The notes below the pieces were generated by a model. It saw only the letters and a list, made by a program, of their open reading frames with translations. It ran no database searches and was not told the DNA's origin. A program made the translations under genes and the position numbers. Shown here one piece after another: positions 8,771 through 15,569 of a stretch of DNA of 16,239 nt (its first letter is position 1; every line of letters begins with the position of its first letter). This DNA comes from Cryomorphaceae bacterium (lineage in GTDB: Bacteria; Bacteroidota; Bacteroidia; Flavobacteriales; BACL11): NCBI GenBank assembly GCA_949511925.1, contig CATEYX010000187.1, positions 1-16,239 on the forward strand, in the 5' to 3' direction.

Positions 8771-9664
8771 CTATTTGGAAAACTGCCTATTTTCTTTTGC
8801 ATTAGATATGCTAGCATTTAGTTCAAATCCTGTGAGTAGGATAATGGAATTAAAGTACATCCAGATAAGGATAATCATAAGTGTACCAATGGATCCATAC
8901 ACCTTATTGTATTGTGCAAAATGATTGATATAATAATTAAAACCAATAGATGTAATGATTATTCCTAACGTAGCAAGTATGGATCCAGCAGTAAAGAATT
9001 TCCATTTCCTTGTGGTGGCTGGTCCAAAATGAAAAAGAATTGCAATACCAGAAAATAACATAGTGAGCAACACAAACCATTTCCCATACAGAATTAAATC
9101 AGCAGAAAATTTACTAATAATTTTAAAATCAGTAAGGTAATTGACAGCCACCTTTCCAAAGATGATAAGCCCTATAGCAATAATTAATAGTAAAGCAAGA
9201 AAAAAAGTTAGGGTTAGAGAAAGTGCTTTTTCTTTTAATAAAGATCGGTATTCATTTATATGATAAGAGTAATTAAAAGCCTCAATTAATGAACTCATAC
9301 CATTTGCAGAAAAATATAGTGCCAAGATAAAACCAATGGAAAGTAGCCCTCCTCTTGGGTTGTTTATTATATCGTCAAGGGTGTTAAAAGTAATTTCATT
9401 TGTTGATGGCGGTAATACAACCGATAAAACTTCCATGAGTGTTTCTTGCAACCCAGCAATTGGAATGTAGGGGATAAGCGTAAAAAAAACAATTATGGAT
9501 GGGAAAAAGGCTAAGAAAAAATTGAATGCTAAAGAAGAGGCTCTAGTAGTAATAGCACCTTCAATCAATCCTTTCCAAAAGAAAATAGTCACATCATAAA
9601 TACTAAGCCCAGCAAAACCTAGAGGCTTTATTTTTTTGGCAATATTTAGGATGAATTGTATCAT
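8771..9664 (-). CDS. YihY/BrkB family integral membrane protein
   Basis: Inner-membrane protein of 297 residues belonging to the YihY/UPF0761 family (historically 'ribonuclease BN' or BrkB-like). Its molecular function is not settled; the RNase BN name is a known misassignment. Six membrane segments can be drawn at about 45-65, 105-122, 150-170, 194-213, 224-245 and 257-282. Family hallmarks are the first segment's RASSLAFNFFLAFFP at 41-55 and the last segment's NKVYGSIGTLMIILIWMYFN at 253-272, followed by GFELNA. The ATG directly follows the nadC stop (TAAATG), so the two are surely co-transcribed and probably coupled in translation. No link between NAD synthesis and this membrane protein is known to me. 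Confidence 0.9.
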   Translation of the reverse strand: MIQFILNIAKKIKPLGFAGLSIYDVTIFFWKGLIEGAITTRASSLAFNFFLAFFPSIIVFFTLIPYIPIAGLQETLMEVLSVVLPPSTNEITFNTLDDIINNPRGGLLSIGFILALYFSANGMSSLIEAFNYSYHINEYRSLLKEKALSLTLTFFLALLLIIAIGLIIFGKVAVNYLTDFKIISKFSADLILYGKWFVLLTMLFSGIAILFHFGPATTRKWKFFTAGSILATLGIIITSIGFNYYINHFAQYNKVYGSIGTLMIILIWMYFNSIILLTGFELNASISNAKENRQFSK

Positions 9665-10507
9665 TTAAATCGCCTTCAAGCTCAAATCAAAATTAAGTAC
9701 TGAATGTGTTAATGCACCTACTGAAATAAAATCTACACCACATTTTGCATATTCAGCAATTGTTTCTTCTGTTATGCCGCCACTGGATTCACTTTGACAT
9801 TGGCTGCCAATAATTGCAACTGCTTGTTTGGTTGTTTTATAGTCAAAATTATCAAGTAGAATTCGTTTTACCCCCCCCTGTGAAAGTATTTCGTTTACTT
9901 CTGTTAAGCCTCTTGCTTCTACAATTATATCAAGGTTTTTATTGTTTTCAGCAAGATAGGTTTTTGTTTTTTGTATTGCATTTTCAATTCCTCCTGCAAA
10001 ATCAATATGATTATCTTTTATCATAATCATATCATAAAGACCAAACCTATGATTTTCGCCACCACCAATTTTAACAGCCCATTTTTCAATATTTCGGTTA
10101 AGGGGAGTAGTTTTTCGGGTATCTAATAATTTACAATTATTTCCTGAAATTAAAGTATTTAGGTAAGCTGTTTTACTAGCAATAGCACTCATGTGTTGCA
10201 TGCAATTCAGTGCTAAGCGTTCGCCAGTTAAAATAGAGATAGAACTTCCTTTTACAATAAATGCAATATCACCAAATTTAACTTTATCACCATCCTGTAG
10301 GAATTGTTCTATTTCCAAAGAAGAATCAACCTCATTGAAAATCATTTTGGCTAATTCAACCCCTGCAATTATACCATCATCCTTAACCAGTAAATGGGCT
10401 TGGCTAGTTGCATTGGATGGAATACTAGCTAATGAGGTATGGTCGCCATCACCAACATCCTCAATAAGTGCATTTTGTATAAATTTTTTCAGGTCTTTCT
10501 CTGTCAT
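9665..10507 (-). CDS. nadC: Nicotinate-nucleotide pyrophosphorylase (carboxylating), quinolinate phosphoribosyltransferase
   Basis: Converts quinolinate and PRPP to nicotinate mononucleotide with loss of CO2, in de novo NAD synthesis. From the ATG at 10507 it is 280 residues, the family length. An upstream in-frame ATG at 10564 would add 19 non-family residues that run into rlmH, so it is rejected. Visible motifs are the N-terminal EDVGDGDHTS at 16-25, GERLALNCMQHMSAIAS at 95-111, the substrate-binding DTRKTTP at 129-135 and GGGENHRFGLYDMIMIKDNH at 148-167. Also present are EARG at 197-200, ILLDN at 216-220 and the C-terminal SVGALTHSV strand. An unbroken G8 run on the coding strand (9871-9878) encodes part of Gln210-Gly-Gly-Val213. 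The frame is intact there. nadA and nadB are not in the window. Confidence 0.96.
   Translation of the reverse strand: MTEKDLKKFIQNALIEDVGDGDHTSLASIPSNATSQAHLLVKDDGIIAGVELAKMIFNEVDSSLEIEQFLQDGDKVKFGDIAFIVKGSSISILTGERLALNCMQHMSAIASKTAYLNTLISGNNCKLLDTRKTTPLNRNIEKWAVKIGGGENHRFGLYDMIMIKDNHIDFAGGIENAIQKTKTYLAENNKNLDIIVEARGLTEVNEILSQGGVKRILLDNFDYKTTKQAVAIIGSQCQSESSGGITEETIAEYAKCGVDFISVGALTHSVLNFDLSLKAI
9871..9878 (-). repeat. G8 homopolymer within nadC
   Basis: Eight C on the plus strand (G8 on the nadC coding strand) in otherwise AT-rich sequence. It spans CAG GGG GGG GTA in frame (Q210-V213). Gain or loss of one base would shift the frame about 70 codons before the end, removing the last part of the barrel including the SVGALTHS motif. 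It could be a slippage site or simply a chance of Gly codon choice. Confidence 0.9.
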
Positions 10508-10530
10508 ACAATCAAAATTATTAATATTGC

Positions 10531-10538
10531 CAAAAATA
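10531..10538 (-). promoter_or_regulatory. Candidate -7 promoter element for nadC
   Basis: The minus strand reads TATTTTTG, matching TAnnTTTG, ending 23 nt before the chosen nadC ATG. It sits in the 37-nt spacer shared with the divergent rlmH. On the plus strand, 10522-10529 reads TAATATTG, a one-mismatch version 15 nt before the rlmH start. The boxes are adjacent, so the two promoters may share the spacer. Neither has an evident -33 box. Confidence 0.35.
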
Positions 10539-10544
10539 CAAAAA

Positions 10545-11018
10545 ATGAAGATTGTATTACTCACTATAGGAAAGACATCAGAAAAGTATTTGATTGAAGG
10601 AATTGCTCAATATAAAAAACGCTTGAAGCATTACACGCAATTTGAAATGTTAGAAATTTTAAATATTAAAAATGCTAAGAATTTTTCTAATGCTGAACTG
10701 ATGAAAAAAGAAGGAGAATTAATATTAAAACAATTACAAAGCTCTGACCATTTAGTACTGTTGGATGATAAAGGAAAAGATTTTAGTTCACCTAAATTTG
10801 CTGAAAAGTTACAAAGCTGGATGCTTAGTGGGAAAAAGCGCTTGGTATTTGTTGTTGGAGGGGCTTATGGCTTTTCTGAAGATATATATGCTAGAGGAAA
10901 TGAAAAAATATCTTTATCAAAAATGACTTTTTCGCATCAAATGGTGCGTCTGTTTTTTGTAGAACAAATATATAGAGGATATACAATCCTTAATAATGAA
11001 CCTTATCATCATCAATAA
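10545..11018 (+). CDS. rlmH: 23S rRNA (pseudouridine1915-N3)-methyltransferase RlmH
   Basis: SPOUT-class methyltransferase that uses S-adenosylmethionine to methylate N3 of pseudouridine 1915 in helix 69 of 23S rRNA. From the ATG at 10545 it is 157 residues, exactly the family size. The open frame extends upstream, but that part is antisense to nadC and not family-like. Visible features are the N-terminal KIVLLTIGKT strand, LLDDKGKDFSSPKFA at 82-96, the cofactor-knot segment VFVVGGAYGFS at about 106-116 and SLSKMTFSHQMVRLFFVEQI at 126-145. The conserved terminal RGYTILNNEPYHH follows. rdgB starts immediately after the stop. It is divergent from nadC across 37 nt. Confidence 0.97.
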   Translation: MKIVLLTIGKTSEKYLIEGIAQYKKRLKHYTQFEMLEILNIKNAKNFSNAELMKKEGELILKQLQSSDHLVLLDDKGKDFSSPKFAEKLQSWMLSGKKRLVFVVGGAYGFSEDIYARGNEKISLSKMTFSHQMVRLFFVEQIYRGYTILNNEPYHHQ

Positions 11019-11591
11019 ATGAAACTAGTATTTGCTACCAATAACCCTAATAAATTATCTGAATTACAAGCTTTAGTTCCTGATGGGATACAAGTCTTGA
11101 GCTTGAAAGATATTAATTGTAATGAAGAATTACCTGAAACAAATCCTACTTTAGAAGAGAATGCTTTGCAAAAAGCACAATATGTGTATCAGAATTATGG
11201 GTTTAATTGTTTTGCAGATGATACAGGCTTAGAAATTGAGGCTTTAGATGGAGCACCAGGGGTTTTTTCTGCCAGATATGCAGGCACAGAATGCAAAGCA
11301 AAGGATAATATGCAAATGGTACTGAAAAAATTAGAAAATGAGGAAAATAGAAATGCAAAATTTCGAACGGTAATTGCATTGATTGTAGATGGAGAAGAAA
11401 ATCTTTTTGAAGGAGAATGTAAGGGGAAAATTACAAAAAATAAAAGTGGGGTAGAGGGTTTTGGTTATGACCCAATTTTCACTCCTGAAGGATGTGAAAT
11501 TACTTTTGCTGAAATGTCTAAACCAGAAAAAGGGGCAATAAGCCATAGAGGAAGAGCTGTTGAGAAATTAGTTGGTTTTTTGCGCGTATAA
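11019..11591 (+). CDS. rdgB: Non-canonical purine NTP pyrophosphatase (RdgB/HAM1 family)
   Basis: Housecleaning enzyme that hydrolyses dITP, ITP and XTP to the monophosphate plus pyrophosphate, keeping deaminated purines out of DNA and RNA. The 190 residues match the family. Visible motifs are the N-terminal FATNNPNKLSE at 5-15 (phosphate binding), FADDTGLEIEALDGAPGVFS at 65-84 with the metal-binding/catalytic Asp pair D67-D68, ARYAG at 85-89, GFGYDPIF at 147-154 and SHRGRA at 175-180. Its ATG directly follows the rlmH TAA, so the two form one transcription unit. It converges with the HupE-like gene across only 27 nt in which no terminator hairpin is evident. Confidence 0.96.
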   Translation: MKLVFATNNPNKLSELQALVPDGIQVLSLKDINCNEELPETNPTLEENALQKAQYVYQNYGFNCFADDTGLEIEALDGAPGVFSARYAGTECKAKDNMQMVLKKLENEENRNAKFRTVIALIVDGEENLFEGECKGKITKNKSGVEGFGYDPIFTPEGCEITFAEMSKPEKGAISHRGRAVEKLVGFLRV

Positions 11592-11618
11592 TAAACTCTC
11601 TGTGTTATACCGATATAT

Positions 11619-12386
11619 TTAGTGCGTACGGGGCTGAACATGCTCGTGCTCTTCTACATGTTTATGTTGTTCATTATGTAATTCTTCAGCTTCTATATAA
11701 TTGGTATGTTGATGTGAGTGGTTAGTAATATAGCCATGCAATTGGAAAATAAATAAAAATGTACCAGCAATAACTAATGCCCAATTAGAGAATTTGGCTA
11801 TTCTGTCAAACAGCTTTGCTTTAATCATTTTGGTAATTAGGAAAACAAGTATTAAAACTGCAATTTGTCCAAATTCCACACCTACATTAAAGGATAGGAT
11901 TTGCAATACAGATAAAGTAACTCCTGTAGCAACAGCTACTTCTTGTAGTTTTGTTGATAGGCCAAATCCGTGAATCAATCCAAAAATAAATACCATTAAA
12001 ACTAAATTCGGAGCTTGAGTAGAAAAATACTTTTTAAACCCATCCAAATTCTCAAAGCCTTTATAGATAACACTAAATGCAATTACTGCATCCACTAAAT
12101 AAGGATTTGCAGTAATGCCATATAAAGTAGCAAAAATTAGGGTGATACAATGTGCAATTGTAAAGGCGGTTATGAACTTGAAAATATCAAAGTAATTGGA
12201 AAGGAAAAATACAATTCCAATTAGGAATAATATATGGTCATATCCTGTAAGCATATGGGTTGCCCCAAAATAAATATAATCAAATGCTGAGGCATCAGCC
12301 ATGGCCTTAATTGTTGATTCAGGTACACCATGTGCCAAACCAATAAAAGGGATACATATTGATAGGAATAGTAATATTTTTTTCAT
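11619..12386 (-). CDS. HupE/UreJ family membrane protein, putative metal (nickel-type) permease
   Basis: Integral membrane protein of 255 residues. An N-terminal signal-like segment ends near GLA-HG, which would place His19 close to the mature N-terminus, as in described HupE proteins. The family signature HMLTGYDH (44-51) is clear, followed by FTIAHC with His79, FGLIHGFG with His139 and FNVGVEFGQ with Glu171. About six to seven further hydrophobic segments are present. The tail (223-255) is unusual: nine His in 33 residues, with many Glu (HSHQH, HNEQHKH, HEH). HupE/UreJ members are linked to nickel or cobalt uptake for hydrogenase or urease, but neither enzyme is in the window, so the metal is unknown. 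It lies 6 nt after the TlpA-like gene, probably in one operon. Confidence 0.85.
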   Translation of the reverse strand: MKKILLFLSICIPFIGLAHGVPESTIKAMADASAFDYIYFGATHMLTGYDHILFLIGIVFFLSNYFDIFKFITAFTIAHCITLIFATLYGITANPYLVDAVIAFSVIYKGFENLDGFKKYFSTQAPNLVLMVFIFGLIHGFGLSTKLQEVAVATGVTLSVLQILSFNVGVEFGQIAVLILVFLITKMIKAKLFDRIAKFSNWALVIAGTFLFIFQLHGYITNHSHQHTNYIEAEELHNEQHKHVEEHEHVQPRTH

Positions 12387-12392
12387 TAATAA

Positions 12393-13625
12393 CTACAGAT
12401 TAGCCTCTAATAATTCTCTAATTTCATCAGAGGAAGGTCTTGGTGCATTAGTTGAAACTACATTTCCTTCAGCATCAAAAAGCATAAACCTTGGAATACC
12501 AAAAATGGCATAATCTTTAGTTATTTTACTCCAGCCATCAGCCCATAATTGCACTCCTCCTAATTCTTTGTCAGCTACCATCTTCTCCCAAGCTTCTTTG
12601 TCGGTATCTACCGAAACGCTCATAAAAGTAATGTCTTTTCCATGATAATCTGCTTCCAATTTTTGTAAAGAAGGGATCTCTGCCTTACAGGGTCCGCACC
12701 ACGTAGCCCATACATCAACATACACTAAGTTTCCTTTAAAACTAGTAAGTGAGAATTCATTCCCATCTGTATCAGGGTAATTAAAATCTATTGCTGGCTC
12801 ACCTTCTTTTGGCATATTGTCAACTGCAGTTTTTCTTTCCAGCCAACTGTCAGTTGTTTTTGTGATTCTTTCTTTAGCGGTTACTATAAATTCCGCATCA
12901 GTTACATTATTTAATGATGCTTGAAAGGCTGCAGCATATTGTTCTGCCATGTTATTGAAATCTATGCTATTTAGTGAATCAATAGCAGCATAGAAATTAA
13001 AATCTCTAGCTATGTTTCTTGTTTCCCACATATAAGTTCTTGCGTCTTCTGAGTACTCAGCTAACTTTTCTTGTCTTCCAATAAAATAGGAAATATCTTT
13101 ATCAATACTAGCAATTTCACTATTAATAAATGTACTATCAGTGATATCACCAAACTCATTAATAACTTCTATTTTAAAATTATCCAGAATAGCTTTATAT
13201 GCTTCACCGTTACTCATATAATACACTTTACCAAAGAAATCGTTTCCTTCTTCTAAAAGGTATTTTTTTGCTAGATAAGAAGAAGAAGAACTTCCTTTAT
13301 ATTCAATAGTTTCATCAAACTCTTCTGTATCAATGCTAAGTTTTATTTCATCTCCTGGATGTACATACATTGCTGTAGTTTCGACTCCATGTCCAAAGTT
13401 CAAATAAGTAGCAGAATCTAAATTAAAAGAAATAGCAAAAGTTCCATCTTCATTTGCATTAGTGGAGTAAGTAGTGTCTTGATTGCTAAAAGTCACTAAT
13501 TCTGCTTTCGGATTGGTAATTTCCCCTGTTATTGTTACTTGATTTGGGTCTGTTTCTGTGTTCATCACTAAATAGATTCCTGCTACTATTATTAGAACGG
13601 TAGTTAAAATTTGTTTTGGTTTCAT
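12393..13625 (-). CDS. TlpA-like membrane-anchored thioredoxin-fold protein
   Basis: Envelope thiol-disulfide oxidoreductase of 410 residues. A short N-terminal hydrophobic segment (about 5-21) with no lipobox Cys suggests an inner-membrane anchor or an uncleaved signal. Residues ~28-110 look like the beta-rich DUF4369-type domain often placed before TlpA domains in Bacteroidota (GEITNPKAELVTFSN, AMYVHPGDEIKLSID). A helical linker runs to ~270, then the redoxin domain: VYVDVWATWCGPCKAEIPSL with active-site C310 and C313, SVDTDKEAW and the cis-Pro loop FGIPRFML (Pro378). Only the two active-site Cys were noticed in the whole protein. It lies 12 nt after coaD and 6 nt before the HupE-like gene. 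The substrate is unknown; a reducing role, as for TlpA/ResA proteins, is inference. Confidence 0.88.
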   Translation of the reverse strand: MKPKQILTTVLIIVAGIYLVMNTETDPNQVTITGEITNPKAELVTFSNQDTTYSTNANEDGTFAISFNLDSATYLNFGHGVETTAMYVHPGDEIKLSIDTEEFDETIEYKGSSSSSYLAKKYLLEEGNDFFGKVYYMSNGEAYKAILDNFKIEVINEFGDITDSTFINSEIASIDKDISYFIGRQEKLAEYSEDARTYMWETRNIARDFNFYAAIDSLNSIDFNNMAEQYAAAFQASLNNVTDAEFIVTAKERITKTTDSWLERKTAVDNMPKEGEPAIDFNYPDTDGNEFSLTSFKGNLVYVDVWATWCGPCKAEIPSLQKLEADYHGKDITFMSVSVDTDKEAWEKMVADKELGGVQLWADGWSKITKDYAIFGIPRFMLFDAEGNVVSTNAPRPSSDEIRELLEANL

Positions 13626-13637
13626 TTTTTTATAATT

Positions 13638-14096
13638 TTAAAGGTCAATTTCTTTGGGTACAAATTTCTTCACATCACCACCGTTTTTTATAATATCACG
13701 AATAATGGATGATGAAATATGAGACAATTCAGGTGGGGTTATGATAAAGATAGTTTCAATACTCGTATTAAGTTCTTTATTCATTTGAGCAATGTTCTTT
13801 TCAAACTTAAAGTCGTGTGAATCCCTAAGTCCTCTTAGGATATAATTGGCTTTTTCTTTTTTACAGAAATCTACTGTTAAACCCTCATATCGTTTTACTT
13901 CAATTTTAGGATTTTTTCCGTAAACAGCTGTTATCCATTCCAAGCGTTCTTCAATAGAAAAATATTGATTCTTTTCTGAGTTTATTCCAATAGCGATAAC
14001 TATTTTATCGAATAAAGGTAGTGCCCTGTCCACTATTGATTGATGCCCAGCTGAAAAGGGAGCAAAGGAACCAGGAAATATTGCGATTTTTGACAT
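13638..14096 (-). CDS. coaD: Phosphopantetheine adenylyltransferase
   Basis: Transfers AMP from ATP to 4'-phosphopantetheine, giving dephospho-CoA in CoA synthesis. From the ATG at 14096 it is 152 residues; the longer frame would start at a TTG (14102) and adds only two residues. Residues align in number with E. coli CoaD: S10 (in PGSF), H18 of the nucleotidyl-transferase GxxH motif, K42, R88 and R91 in YILRGLR, D95, E99, and S130 in HISSSIIRD. The loop reads GSFAPFSAGH, so the Asp usually found after the Phe (E. coli D12) is Ala12. All other key residues are present, so the enzyme is expected to be active. It is followed after 12 nt by the TlpA-like gene and preceded by a hairpin with a U-run. 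Confidence 0.95.
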   Translation of the reverse strand: MSKIAIFPGSFAPFSAGHQSIVDRALPLFDKIVIAIGINSEKNQYFSIEERLEWITAVYGKNPKIEVKRYEGLTVDFCKKEKANYILRGLRDSHDFKFEKNIAQMNKELNTSIETIFIITPPELSHISSSIIRDIIKNGGDVKKFVPKEIDL

Positions 14097-14109
14097 ACTC
14101 AAAAGTAGT

Positions 14110-14131
14110 AAAAAAAACTAGCTTGCGCTAA
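14110..14131 (-). terminator. Weak rho-independent terminator or attenuator between rsmD and coaD
   Basis: On the minus strand the sequence TAGC-GCAA-GCTA (14119-14130) forms a 4-bp stem, 5 with a U-G closing pair, capped by a GNRA-type GCAA loop. It is followed, one base later, by T8 (14110-14117). The U-run is good but the stem is short. It lies about 80 nt after rsmD and its U-run ends 13 nt before the coaD start, so it may end the rsmD unit only partly. Confidence 0.35.
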
Positions 14132-14208
14132 GTGTATGAAATTTTGATCTAAACTTATTATTTTCAATACTAAAGGAGTGGGGTGTATTTAGTTTATTGC
14201 CTTTCTAT

Positions 14209-14733
14209 TTAAAACGAGAAAATGCTAAACTGTAAAGTGCCGTATTTTCTTAATTCAATATTATCGCCTTCAAATTGGGTTTCTTTATCGTGTTCAATAA
14301 TAAGTAGTCCGCCTTTCTTTACTAGTTTATTTTCAAAAATTAAGTTTTTTAATTCTTGGTAACTATCATAATCATAAGGTGGGTCAGCAAAAATAAAATC
14401 GAATTCTTGTTTGCAATTTTTAAGGTATTTAAGGCAGTCGGACTTAATGGTTGCGATATTGAAGCCTAAGTTATTGGCGGTTTCTTCAATGTAGTTTATG
14501 CAATTATAATTATTGTCGACTGCTAATATCTTATCACTACCTCTTGAGGCAAATTCGTATGCTATGTTTCCTGTTCCTGAAAACAAGTCTAGCACGTTTT
14601 TTTCTTCAAAGTAATACCTGTTTTGAATAATATTAAATAATGATTCTTTTGCTCTGTCGGTAGTTGGACGTACAGGTAATGTGCTGGGTGCCATTAACCT
14701 TCTTCCTTTATGTGTTCCTGAGATTATACGCAT
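14209..14733 (-). CDS. rsmD: 16S rRNA (guanine966-N2)-methyltransferase RsmD
   Basis: S-adenosylmethionine-dependent methyltransferase acting on G966 of 16S rRNA in the 30S subunit. The 174 residues are slightly shorter than E. coli RsmD but normal for the family. It begins with the hallmark MRIISGTHKGRRL, then RPTTDRAKESLFN at 22-34, the SAM-binding DLFSGTG at 49-55, AVDNN at 71-75 (acidic end of strand 2) and the catalytic DPPY at 117-120. A final beta hairpin ends YGTLQFSIFSF. Its start overlaps the end of the DUF3822 gene by 10 nt, so translation is probably coupled. rsmD is often near coaD in bacteria, and here coaD is the next gene. Confidence 0.96.
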   Translation of the reverse strand: MRIISGTHKGRRLMAPSTLPVRPTTDRAKESLFNIIQNRYYFEEKNVLDLFSGTGNIAYEFASRGSDKILAVDNNYNCINYIEETANNLGFNIATIKSDCLKYLKNCKQEFDFIFADPPYDYDSYQELKNLIFENKLVKKGGLLIIEHDKETQFEGDNIELRKYGTLQFSIFSF

Positions 14734-15569
14734 AGTATCTGTGTAAATAAACCGAAATATTTATGATCGGCTAAAGGGTTGAATTCAGTTGGAAAAGTAA
14801 ACTGATGAGGTCTTTTTCCTAACTTTATATTTCTAATGTATTTGTACATTAAACTAAAAGATTCATCAGTATCTTCAATAGTACCAAATACAGTTACTTC
14901 AATACTGTCTGGGGAAAGCTTTAGTTGTTCAAAACTGAAAAGCACATAGTATAATAAATCTTCTTTGCTAGTATATTTAAATGAGTTATTAAATATTAGT
15001 TTATCACCGTCAAAGATAGTAATACCTACTTTTTGTTCGTTCAAATATAGGTATGCTTTTTTCTTTTCAGTATTTAACTGACTGTACTGTTGTATAAGTA
15101 TGCTTTCCTGAGATTTGTATTTTGCCTTTGGAAAAAAGTTGCTTACTATAGTTAAAATACTTTCTGGAACTGAATAGATAAGGTGAGCCTTTTGCGAAAC
15201 TATATTGTCAGCTAATACAGTGCCGTTAACTTTAGTGTTAAAAGCTAATAGGGTTTCGGCTTCCTCTTTTTTATAAAGTTTACTAGGTACTAAGGTGCTA
15301 GGGAAATTGACAAATGCTACTGACTGTGAGGAAAACTCAGCTTTTAAGATAGCGTCATTATTAATGATTTCAGTAATCTCTGTTGCTGTATTGTCTTTGG
15401 AAGCTAGTGGGTACTTTTTTGCATAATCGTAAGTAAAAGTAGTTGTGTTTAATAAACAATACGAAAAATGGTGAATCCCTAATTGTATGGACAGATGATA
15501 TCTGCTGGCTAAGCCAATGTTAAAATTTTCTGTTTGTATATGAATTGGATTATTCTCCCCAGTTTCCAT
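14724..15569 (-). CDS. DUF3822 family protein, predicted actin/PilM-like fold
   Basis: Soluble protein of 281 residues with no signal peptide, recognised as the Bacteroidota DUF3822 family, which typically neighbours rsmD. The layout resembles the ASKHA (actin/Hsp70/PilM/GspL) fold: a first beta hairpin with YHLSIQLGIHHFSYCLL at 24-40, a second such hairpin at 171-198 (KAYLYLNEQKVGITIFDGDK), a helix LLYYVLFSFEQLKL at 205-218 and a strand with VTVFGTI at 225-231 like an adenosine-site strand. The end (LADHKYFGLFTQILCV) is like the closing helix of that fold. Nucleotide-binding residues are not clearly conserved, so ATP binding is uncertain. It overlaps the upstream single-TM gene by 20 nt and rsmD by 10 nt. 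No biochemical function is established as far as I know; the PilM comparison is inference. Confidence 0.8.
   Translation of the reverse strand: METGENNPIHIQTENFNIGLASRYHLSIQLGIHHFSYCLLNTTTFTYDYAKKYPLASKDNTATEITEIINNDAILKAEFSSQSVAFVNFPSTLVPSKLYKKEEAETLLAFNTKVNGTVLADNIVSQKAHLIYSVPESILTIVSNFFPKAKYKSQESILIQQYSQLNTEKKKAYLYLNEQKVGITIFDGDKLIFNNSFKYTSKEDLLYYVLFSFEQLKLSPDSIEVTVFGTIEDTDESFSLMYKYIRNIKLGKRPHQFTFPTEFNPLADHKYFGLFTQILCV

Noticed and set aside
10191..10544. Upstream extension of rlmH to a 275-residue frame
   Set aside because: It is antisense to nadC; the ATG at 10545 gives the exact 157-residue RlmH with its conserved N-terminus.
10508..10564. Upstream extension of nadC (19 residues)
   Set aside because: It overlaps the start of rlmH and adds low-complexity residues; MTEKDLKKFI begins the NadC fold.
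11592..11618. Terminator between convergent rdgB and the HupE-like gene
   Set aside because: The 27-nt gap has no inverted repeat with a U-run, so no terminator is claimed.
13267..13291. Short GAA/TTC triplet repeat in the TlpA-like gene
   Set aside because: It encodes a five-Ser linker (112-116); too short to call a contingency repeat, and triplet changes would keep the frame.
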